Positions 24,380 through 31,879 of a stretch of DNA of 64,000 nt are shown here, one piece after another (position 1 is the stretch's first letter; every line of letters begins with the position of its first letter). Under the pieces are notes generated by a model. The model had not been told where the DNA came from. It was given only the letters and a program-made list of their open reading frames with translations, and searched no databases. A program made the position numbers and the translations under genes. Source of the stretch: JACPYM01 sp031423495 (GTDB taxonomy: Bacteria; Acidobacteriota; Blastocatellia; RBC074); assembly GCA_031423495.1 (NCBI GenBank), contig JANPFP010000144.1, positions 1-64,000 on the forward strand. Direction: 5' to 3'.

Positions 24380-25438
24380 ATGCTAGTTACTGACTTCAAT
24401 TTTGAATTACCTGATGAACTGATTGCGCAAGCTCCGCTCGAACCGCGCGACGCTTCGCGGATGTTGGTCGTCAATCGTGCGGCGAACAGCTTTCGTGACG
24501 GCGCGTTTATTGAACTGCCTGCGTTGCTGAATTCAGGTGATGTGCTGATCATCAACAATACGCGGGTGTTTCCGGCGCGGCTGTTGGGGCATCGCGTATT
24601 GCCTGACGGTACGACAGGCGCGCAAGTCGAAGCCTTGCTTGCCAGGTTGATTGACGCCACAACGAACGAATGGGAAGTCATCGCGCGTCCGGGGCGTGCA
24701 TTGAAAGTCGGCGCGCAAGTCGTATTCGGCAACGGATTGCTCACCGGCGAAATCACGGCGACGCTCAATGGTGGCAAGCGGCGCATTCGTTTTCGTTGTG
24801 ATGGTGAATTCAACGCGATCATTGACCGCATCGGCAATACGCCGTTGCCGCCTTACATTCAACGCGAAGCCCATGAACAAAGGCGTTTGGACGAGCCGCG
24901 CTATCAAACGGTTTACGCCAAAGAGCGTGGCGCGATTGCTGCGCCGACGGCGGGGATGCATTTCACCGAGCGCGTATTCGCTGAACTCAAAGCGCGCGGC
25001 ATTCAAATCGTCGAGATTACGCATCACGTAGGTTACGCAACCTTTCAGCCCATCCGCGTCAGCGAAGTTGAAGCTCATCGCATTGAGTCGGAAAGTTACG
25101 AAATCAACACAATGGCAGCGGATGCGATCAATGCCGCTAAACAAAATGGCAAGCGCGTGATGGCGGTGGGGACGACTTCGACGCGCGCTTTAGAGAGCGC
25201 AGCAAAAGATGACGGCACGGTACGCGCCGAACGACGCGCGACGGAATTGTTCATCTATCCAGGCTATCGTTATAAGCTCGTGGACGGATTGCTGACGAAC
25301 TTTCACTTGCCGCAATCTTCGCTGTTGATGCTGGTCGCGGCGCTGGGCGGACGCGAACTGATTCTATCGGCTTATCGTCACGCCGTGACGGAGCGTTATC
25401 GGTTTTATAGTTACGGCGACTGTATGCTGATTCTTTAG
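24380..25438 (+). CDS. queA: S-adenosylmethionine:tRNA ribosyltransferase-isomerase
   Basis: Transfers and isomerises the ribosyl part of SAM onto 7-aminomethyl-deazaguanine in tRNA, giving epoxyqueuosine. 352 residues, the usual length. Family blocks: FELPDELIAQAPLEPRDASRML, INNTRVFPARLLG, ERGAIAAPTAGMHFTE, THHVGYATFQPIR, GTTSTRALES and LTNFHLPQSSLLMLVAA. The start ATG at 24380 gives the conserved N-terminus. It sits downstream of ruvAB, a frequent neighbourhood in bacteria. An inverted repeat and a GNAT gene follow. Confidence 0.97.
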   Translation: MLVTDFNFELPDELIAQAPLEPRDASRMLVVNRAANSFRDGAFIELPALLNSGDVLIINNTRVFPARLLGHRVLPDGTTGAQVEALLARLIDATTNEWEVIARPGRALKVGAQVVFGNGLLTGEITATLNGGKRRIRFRCDGEFNAIIDRIGNTPLPPYIQREAHEQRRLDEPRYQTVYAKERGAIAAPTAGMHFTERVFAELKARGIQIVEITHHVGYATFQPIRVSEVEAHRIESESYEINTMAADAINAAKQNGKRVMAVGTTSTRALESAAKDDGTVRAERRATELFIYPGYRYKLVDGLLTNFHLPQSSLLMLVAALGGRELILSAYRHAVTERYRFYSYGDCMLIL

Positions 25439-25440
25439 CA

Positions 25441-25578
25441 GGCAAGATTCAGCCACGGGGAACGCGGGGATTTTGGGGACGACTTCAAAAACGAAATGAC
25501 GTGGCAACGCTAATCGCTCGCCCCATAAAATTTCTCAACCCCTGTATCCCCGTGTTCCCCGTGGCTGAATCTTTGCCT
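25441..25578. repeat. Inverted repeat downstream of queA
   Basis: Left arm 25441-25472 (GGCAAGATTCAGCCACGGGG and AACGCGGGGA) and right arm about 25546-25578 are complementary with a few mismatches; about 73 bases lie between. Arms include repeated CGGGGA units. It overlaps the upstream extension of the next reading frame, supporting the later start of that gene. Confidence 0.85.
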
Positions 25579-25587
25579 GATGTGGTT

Positions 25588-26103
25588 ATGCACTCGACTC
25601 CTTTCTTTCATTTCGTACCATCCATCTGGCAGCGTCAGTTCAAAGGGGCGCTGAAGCCGCTGACGGTGGCTGACCTTAATGAACTGTGGCACTTAGACCT
25701 GAACGTATTCTTTGACGGCGAAGCCTATGAACGCGAGACCTTTCGCTTTCTGCTGACCAATCCGCAAGTGATTGCGCGCCAGATCAAAACCGAAGACGGT
25801 CAGATGGTCGCTTTCGCCCTCGCCATGATTGAACCCGATGGCGTAGGCCATATCACTACGATTGGTGTCACTGCCGAATTTCGCCGTCGCGGACTCGCCC
25901 GCATGGTCTTGCACGAAGTCGAACGCAGCTTTCTCGCGCGCGGGGTCACGACTGTTCGATTAGAAGTCAAAACCGACAACCTCTCGGCCCAGCGGCTTTA
26001 CGAACAGATCGGCTACGTTATCGTACGCCGCATGCCTGCCTATTATTCCAACGGAGACGACGCTTACCTGATGGTCAGGGCGATTGATTTACCAGCGTCC
26101 TGA
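25588..26103 (+). CDS. GNAT-family N-acetyltransferase (RimI-like)
   Basis: 171 residues from the ATG at 25588; an upstream in-frame extension would only translate the inverted repeat. The acetyl-CoA binding motif A is HITTIGVTAEFRRRGLARMVLHEVE (R-R-R-G-L-A at the pyrophosphate loop), followed by VRLEVKTDNLSAQRLYEQIGYVIVRRMPAYY, which is the RimI-type motif B (quoted in part: LEVKTDNLSAQRLYEQIGY). Proteins of this type acetylate ribosomal S18 or other protein N-termini; the true substrate here is unknown. An N-terminal segment HFVPSIWQRQF precedes the core fold. Transcribed with queA at most by read-through of the hairpin. Confidence 0.88.
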   Translation: MHSTPFFHFVPSIWQRQFKGALKPLTVADLNELWHLDLNVFFDGEAYERETFRFLLTNPQVIARQIKTEDGQMVAFALAMIEPDGVGHITTIGVTAEFRRRGLARMVLHEVERSFLARGVTTVRLEVKTDNLSAQRLYEQIGYVIVRRMPAYYSNGDDAYLMVRAIDLPAS

Positions 26104-26405
26104 AAAAGTACAGCAAGGAAGTTAAAAGCCACACTTGTACGATATGGTGCAGTTTAAGGGCTGACTCAAAGGCTCAACCGATACCTTAGCATTTGCTGTC
26201 TAACACACACTTAAATCACAGCTAACAGGGAGATATGGCTACTTTGTACGTAGGCTGACGCAAGTTTTTTCAGGCTACGAGAATTGACGGCTGAAGGCTA
26301 ATCGGTTATAAATACTCAACTTAGCGGCACAGCGGTAAGCAAAACCCACAAAACGAAAGAGCGATTCAGCAGTTAAATCTTTAGACAGTAGGTGGAAATT
26401 GCACT
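26104..26405. other. Gene-free stretch before the H1-like/TPR gene
   Basis: About 300 bases, AT-richer than its surroundings. It should contain the promoter of the next gene. No clear hairpin terminator, RNA gene or repeat was recognised. A start-proximal ribosome site is GGTGG at about 26392-26396. Confidence 0.45.
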
Positions 26406-27716
26406 ATGGCGAAACCTTCCAGTAAGCCCGCAAAAAAAGGGCAACCCAAGGTAAAAGCAGTCACGGCTGCTAAAGCGAAGCCCGTGGCGCCCCTAGCAAA
26501 AGCTGCGGCTAAAACCGCCAAGCCAGTGAGCAAGGCTAAAGCTGCGCCCGCCAAAAAGGCTCCGGCTAAAGTCGTCAAGCCGACTAAGCCCGCGAAACCG
26601 TTGGTCACGGCTAGACCGTTGAAAGCCAAAGGTAAGGTGGTGGCTAAGGCTGCCAAGCCCGCGCCAAAAGCAGCGGCGAAACCCGCACCCAAAAAAGTCG
26701 TGAAGCCGTTGAAAAAAGCGCCTGCCAAGCCGGTGGTTGCCAAGTCAAAAGTGGTCGCCAAACCGGCTCCGAAAGCAGCAGCCAAGACTGTGAAAGTTGG
26801 CAAGCCCGCGAAAGTTGCCAAGCCTGTGAAAGTTAGCAAGCCTGTGAAAGTTAGCAAGCCCGTAAAAGTTGCCAAGCCCGCAAAGGTTACCCCTGAGAAA
26901 AAAACAGCAGTTAAAGTGTTGGCGAAACCAGTTGTTGTAGCGCCGCCAGCGAAAGCCAAAAAAGAAACGAAAAGCAGCAAAGCGAATGTCCCTGCCCAAA
27001 ATGTCCCTGCCCAAACAGTAGTTAAACCTGTAGTCGCCAAACCGTTAGCTAAGGCTGCGGCAAAAGCGGTAGTCGTAGCCGAAGCGCCAGTGAATCATAA
27101 GGTGGCTGTTCACGCGAGCAGCAAGGCGTTGGCGCGTACGTTGGCGAAATTGCCGCCGCCGCCGCCGCCGCCGCCGATGTTGCCCGAACCGCCGCGCCAC
27201 ATGGTATCGCCCGCCGCGTTGAAAGCCTTTGAGCAAGCGGTGAAAGTTTTCAACCGCCAGCATTACGAAGACGCGAAGAAGCTGTTTGAAAGCCTCGAAG
27301 ACAAATTCCCGCTCGACGGCGAAGTCCTCGGACGCGCACAGATTTATTTGCAAGCCTGTGCCAAGAAATTAGCCGCAGTGGTTCCGGTGCGTCCGGTCAG
27401 CGCTGACGATCTTTACGATCAGGGCGTACACGCGCTGAACAACGGCGATTACGGCCAGGCCAAACAGTATTTCGAGAAAGCCTTGAAGCTGAACCCGAAC
27501 GAGCCGGACTTTCTCTATTCGTTGGCGGCGGTACACGCGCAAACCGGCGGGTCTGATGAGGCGCTTGATTTGTTGGCGCGTTCGATTCAGATCAAGCCGC
27601 GCTTTCGCTCACAGGCTTTTGAAGACAGCGACTTTTCAGAACTGCGCGGCAACCGCCAATTCATGGAGTTGTTAGGTTTAACCTCACCCTTCGAGCGGCT
27701 CGAACAAAGACGCTAA
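26406..27716 (+). CDS. Histone-H1-like basic tail fused to a TPR domain
   Basis: 436 residues. Residues 1 to about 235 are almost entirely Lys, Ala, Pro and Val in repeats such as KPAKVAKPVKVSKPVKV and AAKPAPKKVVKPLKKAP, the composition of histone H1 C-terminal tails and bacterial H1-like nucleoid proteins (PAKKA-type repeats). A run of eight prolines (about 249-256) separates this from a C-terminal TPR region (about 270-410) with KAFEQAVKVFNRQHYEDAKKLFESLE and the canonical YDQGVHALNNGDYGQAKQYFEKALKLNPNEPDFLYSLA units (parts quoted: LNNGDYGQAKQYFEKAL, NPNEPDFLYSLAAVHAQ). There is no signal peptide or TM segment. The basic tail should bind DNA or RNA and the TPR should bind a protein; the joining of both is unusual. 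Strong terminator at 27738-27783. Confidence 0.85.
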   Translation: MAKPSSKPAKKGQPKVKAVTAAKAKPVAPLAKAAAKTAKPVSKAKAAPAKKAPAKVVKPTKPAKPLVTARPLKAKGKVVAKAAKPAPKAAAKPAPKKVVKPLKKAPAKPVVAKSKVVAKPAPKAAAKTVKVGKPAKVAKPVKVSKPVKVSKPVKVAKPAKVTPEKKTAVKVLAKPVVVAPPAKAKKETKSSKANVPAQNVPAQTVVKPVVAKPLAKAAAKAVVVAEAPVNHKVAVHASSKALARTLAKLPPPPPPPPMLPEPPRHMVSPAALKAFEQAVKVFNRQHYEDAKKLFESLEDKFPLDGEVLGRAQIYLQACAKKLAAVVPVRPVSADDLYDQGVHALNNGDYGQAKQYFEKALKLNPNEPDFLYSLAAVHAQTGGSDEALDLLARSIQIKPRFRSQAFEDSDFSELRGNRQFMELLGLTSPFERLEQRR

Positions 27717-27737
27717 CCCTTTTATTCAATCCAAAAC

Positions 27738-27783
27738 ACGAAGGCCCCGCATGTAATTTATCGTGCGTGGCCTTCGTTTTTTT
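27738..27783 (+). terminator. Rho-independent terminator of the H1-like/TPR gene
   Basis: ACGAAGGCC at 27738-27746 pairs with GGCCTTCGT at 27769-27777 and is followed by a run of eight T (27776-27783). It lies 22 bases after the stop codon. Confidence 0.92.
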
Positions 27784-27803
27784 GCGCCATAAATTACTCA
27801 ATA

Positions 27804-27870
27804 AAAGCTGCTTCCAATTTACTGACTCACGATGAGTAGTGATCCTAATCACTAAAGCTGCTTCCAATTT
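27804..27870. repeat. 17-bp direct repeat, 50-bp period
   Basis: AAAGCTGCTTCCAATTT occurs at 27804-27820 and again at 27854-27870. The intervening bases include a small inverted repeat AGTGAT/ATCACT. The pair lies about 360-420 bases before the receptor gene at 28226 and could be an operator-like site; no protein can be named. Confidence 0.6.
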
Positions 27871-28029
27871 TTAAGCCTTCACTGGGTGCATTTGTATTAG
27901 TTACTGTAAGCAGGCTACAGTTTGCTTGTTTCGGTTGAGTAAAGCCTTCAAATCAAAGCACTCATACCAGATTTTTACTGGATAAAAATCAAACTTAAAG
28001 AAGCTGACCGTGAAACGAGATCAGCACAC

Positions 28030-28169
28030 ATCTCAACTCTTAGAGTAATTGAGATGCCTGCGAGCTTTGCGAACCAACCAATCTAAACACAACAGCCGCC
28101 CCGCTGTTGCTTAATTTTGCACTTGGCAAATACGCCGCGAAAGCCTGGCAATTCTTATTCAAGGCTTTC
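28030..28169 (+). promoter_or_regulatory. Structured 5' leader of the first Oar-like receptor gene
   Basis: Three hairpins occur in a row upstream of the receptor start: ATCTCAA/TTGAGAT at 28030-28055, AACAGC/GCTGTT at 28091-28108, and GAAAGCCT/AGGCTTTC at 28139-28169 followed by TTTGTGT. The rest of 27871-28225 holds no gene. This may be a regulated leader or simply remnants of other signals; no known riboswitch class was matched. The ribosome site AGGAGG at 28211-28216 is strong. Confidence 0.4.
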
Positions 28170-28225
28170 TTTGTGTCTTTCCCAGTATGGCTTATCACTT
28201 AACTTCCAGTAGGAGGAACTAGACA

Positions 28226-31200
28226 ATGACCACAATGAAAAAATTGGTGGGAGGACTAATGCTAACGCTAATGGTCGCTTTCGCCGGTTTATCGGCAAAC
28301 GCCCAAAGCGTCACGGGAACTATTCAAGGGACGGTCACCGACTCAACCGGCGCAGTTATTCCCAATGCTGAAATCAAGGCTCGCAACGTCGGAACCGGCG
28401 CCGAGCAAGCATTAACTTCAAGCACTGAAGGCTTATACCGTTTTCCTAGCTTGTCACCAGGGCTATACACGCTGTCGGTTTCAGCCAACGGTTTCAAACG
28501 CAGTGAACTGACTAACATTACCGTCAACATTGGCGTGACGGGGACGTTGGACATCACCCTGCAAACCGGCTCGGTACAGGAAATCGTCGAGATTTCGGCG
28601 GAACAAACCGTCGTAGAAACTGAAACCGCCCAAATCTCGAGCAACTTTACCGGCAAACAAATTCTCAACATTCCGGTCAACGTTGCAGGCGGTGGTATTG
28701 ATACGTTGGCGCTCTTGACGCCAGGCGTAGTCGGTGGCGTCGGCGGCGGCTTTGGTAACACAAACGGCACGACGATTTTTTCGAATGGGGGACGCAGCCG
28801 TTCCAACAACTTCAACATTGACGGACAGGACAACAACGATTTGACCGTCACTGGCCCGCAAACCTTCGTCAATAACCAGGACGCGGTGGGCGAATTCCAA
28901 ATCATCACCAACGGGTTTTCAGCGGAATTCGGTCAAGCCAGCGGTTCGGTGGTCAACATCGTGACCAAAGGCGGAACGAATGAATATCATGGCACGGCGG
29001 CTTATTTTTACCGCAATCGCAAGCTGTTCGATACGCTGACCAATCAAGAGCGTCGTATCGGACGGACGGAAGCCCCAGCGCTGACCAATCAGACGTTCAG
29101 TTACACGATTGGCGGCCCCGTCATCAAAGATAAACTGCTGTTCTTTAACAGCTATTTGGGTCAACGTCAGCCTTCACAGGCGCTGGCTCAATCCGGCGCA
29201 GCGGGCTTAACGCCTACGCCAGCGGGCATTACGGCCTTGCTCGCCATTCCAGGAATCAGCGCGGCTGCGACAGCCACCATTCGTCGGATGGCTCCTTTCA
29301 ACAATCCACTCGGTAATCCCGTTATCCAACCGGCAACGTCTGCCAACCTGGCACCGCGTATGGTTCCGGTCACCGTGGGAACCGTGACGCGCGACATCGA
29401 ATTCGCGCCGATTCAACGTCAAGTGGCGAATCCGTTTTCTGAGAACCAATATCAAACGCGCATTGACTGGAACATGAATGACAAGTCACGCCTCTCAGGC
29501 ACGCACCTTTATCAAAAGCAACAAAACGCTTTTGCCACGGGCAGCTTGACGAATGGCTTTGCCGGCGATGTGCCGTTTAATTCCAATCGGTTTGGCGTCA
29601 ATCACTACTACACGTTTAGTTCCCGTTTCACGAACGAATTTCGTTTTTCTTATTCCACCATCAACGTAACGTTTGGTGGCAACCAACTGGCTGAAGCGGC
29701 AGAAGCAGATCAAGACGTACCCAGCATCAGTTTTGGCGCGGGCTTTTTGGGCTGGGGAACTGCGAATAACCTGCCGCAAGGCCGGTTGAACAAAAACTAT
29801 CAGTATGTGGATAACTTCTCGATGACTTTTGGTGCCCATCGCATGAAGACCGGCATTGACTTCCGCTATCGCAAGTCAGACCTGATTTTCCTGCCCAACG
29901 TCAACGGCACTTACAATTTCCTGGCCGCTGGAAACGTGAATAGTTTCAGCTATTTCGCGCAAAACAATCCGACTTCGGTCAGCATTACGTTGGGACCGAT
30001 CGGGTCAAGCCTGAAAGACTTCCAGCATTACTATTTCTTCCAGGACGACTGGAAAATCAAGCCGAATCTGACGCTCAACCTGGGCGCACGTTACGAAAAC
30101 TTCGGGCAGCCGATCAATACTTTGCACGATACGACACTAGCGCGTGAGTCGAACGCCCAAACCGCGTTTTACAACACCAGTGTACCTCTCGAACAACGCA
30201 TCGTTCCCAAAACACCGGTAGACAATAACAACTTTGCTCCGCGCATTGGTTTTGCTTACAGCCCGCGTTCCAGTGATGGCTGGGGGAAAAAACTGATTGG
30301 CGAGGACACGGTTTTTCGTGGCAATTTTGCGATTGCTTATGACCTCGCTTTTTACAACATCCTGCTCAACATGCAGACCGCCGCGCCTGTCGTGCTGGCC
30401 GCCGCTTTGCAACGTGGCAATGGCGTAGTGCTACCGAATACACCCAGTGGCCCTGCGGTGCGGGCAGCGCTGCAACAATTCTTACCACTGCGCACAGTTG
30501 ACCCGCGCACACTGGTACGCACTTCGGTGTCGCCGACCTTCCGTTCGCCTTACACGATGCAATGGTCGTTTGGGATGCAACGCCAGGTTGGTCGCCATCA
30601 CGGGGTCGAGTTGGGTTACGTCGGAACACGCAGCTTGCAACAGTTCCGCACGATCAATGCCAACCCGAACATCGCGGCATTGTTTGCGGCTTTCCCGAGC
30701 CTGGTTCCCAGCGGAGTGCGTCCGGTTGCCAACGACAATCCTGTCGCTGTCAGCCGTGGCCGTATTTTCCCTGGAGAAGGATTGATTCGTATGCGTGACA
30801 ATGGCGCGACTGCCAGCTTCGATAGCATGCAAGCGCAATACACGGGACGGTTCAGCAGCTTTTCCGCCATCGTCAATTACACGTTAGCGAAACAGACCGA
30901 CACCGGCACAGACGTATTCGGCACGGGCATCGGTAATACGATTGCGCAAAGCCCGTTCGACCTGAACGCTGGTGAACAAGCACGCGGTTTTCTTGATTTC
31001 CGCCACAACCTGAGCTTGGCGATTGTCTATCAGATTCCTTATTTCAAGGATCAGAAAGGCTTCGTGGGACGGACTTTAGGTGGCTGGCAAGTCAGCGGAA
31101 CCTATCGTGCTTTGCCGGGGCAACCTTATGCCGTTCAACAATTCAACTTTGGCTCGCCTTATAGCGACGCGCTGTTTGCCCAAAACTTTATTGGTGGCGC

Positions 31201-31711
31201 TGATGGTGCGCTGCGGCCTTTCCGTGGCAACGTCGGTGCCAACCCCAAGACAGTTGGGTTAGACAGCGTGACGGCACGGGCACGGTTTGCCGCGTTGTTC
31301 ACGGCCAATCCGACTGCGCCGACCTCGCAGTATTATTCGCTCAATGATCTCAATGGCGGACGTATTACGGCAGTTACTGCCAACGACGTGCGTTTTATTG
31401 CCAATACGGTAGAAACCGCTCGCCTTTTCGGAACACCGTGGGGCAACGAACCGCGCAACTCGCTGATTGGTGACGACCTGCGTCTTGGCAGTTTCTCGTT
31501 GTTTAAGACCATCAAAATCGTGAAGGGTTTCTATTCGGATCAAAACCCGCTCCAACTGCAATTCCGGGCGGATATGTTCAACGTGTTTAACAATACCAAC
31601 TTGGGCATTCCCAATTTCAACATTGATAATGCCGGAGTTAATTTTGCCGACACCAACGAAAATACCAGTGGTCGCCGCACCGTACAGTTTGGCTTGAAGC
31701 TGATTTTCTAA
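28226..31711 (+). CDS. Oar-like TonB-dependent outer-membrane receptor with carboxypeptidase-regulatory-like domain
   Basis: 1161 residues. Signal peptide (LVGGLMLTLMVAFAGLSANAQS), then a CarboxypepD_reg-like beta-sandwich at about 30-110 (GTIQGTVTDSTGAVIPNAEI and YRFPSLSPGLYTLSVSANGF), a plug domain (about 120-250, with FNIDGQDNNDLTV and GEFQIITNGFSAEFGQASG, NIVTKGGTNEYHGTAAYFYR) and a large beta-barrel ending in the aromatic terminal strand VQFGLKLIF. These receptors are numerous in Acidobacteriota and import large or complex substrates; the ligand is unknown. AGGAGG lies nine bases before the ATG. The gene is less GC-rich than the other two receptor genes in this window. It ends in a terminator shared with a convergent receptor. 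Confidence 0.95.
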   Translation: MTTMKKLVGGLMLTLMVAFAGLSANAQSVTGTIQGTVTDSTGAVIPNAEIKARNVGTGAEQALTSSTEGLYRFPSLSPGLYTLSVSANGFKRSELTNITVNIGVTGTLDITLQTGSVQEIVEISAEQTVVETETAQISSNFTGKQILNIPVNVAGGGIDTLALLTPGVVGGVGGGFGNTNGTTIFSNGGRSRSNNFNIDGQDNNDLTVTGPQTFVNNQDAVGEFQIITNGFSAEFGQASGSVVNIVTKGGTNEYHGTAAYFYRNRKLFDTLTNQERRIGRTEAPALTNQTFSYTIGGPVIKDKLLFFNSYLGQRQPSQALAQSGAAGLTPTPAGITALLAIPGISAAATATIRRMAPFNNPLGNPVIQPATSANLAPRMVPVTVGTVTRDIEFAPIQRQVANPFSENQYQTRIDWNMNDKSRLSGTHLYQKQQNAFATGSLTNGFAGDVPFNSNRFGVNHYYTFSSRFTNEFRFSYSTINVTFGGNQLAEAAEADQDVPSISFGAGFLGWGTANNLPQGRLNKNYQYVDNFSMTFGAHRMKTGIDFRYRKSDLIFLPNVNGTYNFLAAGNVNSFSYFAQNNPTSVSITLGPIGSSLKDFQHYYFFQDDWKIKPNLTLNLGARYENFGQPINTLHDTTLARESNAQTAFYNTSVPLEQRIVPKTPVDNNNFAPRIGFAYSPRSSDGWGKKLIGEDTVFRGNFAIAYDLAFYNILLNMQTAAPVVLAAALQRGNGVVLPNTPSGPAVRAALQQFLPLRTVDPRTLVRTSVSPTFRSPYTMQWSFGMQRQVGRHHGVELGYVGTRSLQQFRTINANPNIAALFAAFPSLVPSGVRPVANDNPVAVSRGRIFPGEGLIRMRDNGATASFDSMQAQYTGRFSSFSAIVNYTLAKQTDTGTDVFGTGIGNTIAQSPFDLNAGEQARGFLDFRHNLSLAIVYQIPYFKDQKGFVGRTLGGWQVSGTYRALPGQPYAVQQFNFGSPYSDALFAQNFIGGADGALRPFRGNVGANPKTVGLDSVTARARFAALFTANPTAPTSQYYSLNDLNGGRITAVTANDVRFIANTVETARLFGTPWGNEPRNSLIGDDLRLGSFSLFKTIKIVKGFYSDQNPLQLQFRADMFNVFNNTNLGIPNFNIDNAGVNFADTNENTSGRRTVQFGLKLIF

Positions 31712-31735
31712 GCAACTTGCCATTCCTAAACTGCG

Positions 31736-31778
31736 AAGAGCCAGCGGGGAACATCGTTCCCCCTGGCTCTTTTCTTTT
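31736..31778 (+). terminator. Rho-independent terminator of the plus-strand receptor
   Basis: GAGCCAGCGGGGAAC and GTTCCCCCTGGCTC form a long stem with a 3-base loop, followed by TTTTCTTTT. Confidence 0.9.
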
Positions 31779-31815
31779 GATCGAACGAACTACCGCACGA
31801 AAAGCGTTGCGCTAA

Positions 31816-31852
31816 TAAAAAACGCCGCCGCCGAATCATCTTCGGCGGCGGC
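31816..31852 (-). terminator. Rho-independent terminator of the minus-strand receptor
   Basis: On the minus strand a GC-rich stem CGCCGCCGCCGAA/TTCGGCGGCGGCG is followed by TTTTTTATT. It lies just downstream of the receptor stop at 31880, back-to-back with the plus-strand terminator. Confidence 0.9.
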
Positions 31853-31879
31853 GCGCAGGGTTAAGAAAACGGCTCTCGC

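Noticed and set aside
25501..25587. Longer N-terminus of the GNAT protein
   Set aside because: The segment lies in an inverted repeat and has no family similarity.
26381..27040. Antisense frame rich in Phe/Thr/Gly/Leu opposite the H1-like gene
   Set aside because: It is the mirror of a Lys/Ala/Pro repeat on the other strand; composition and lack of start signals mark it as a shadow.
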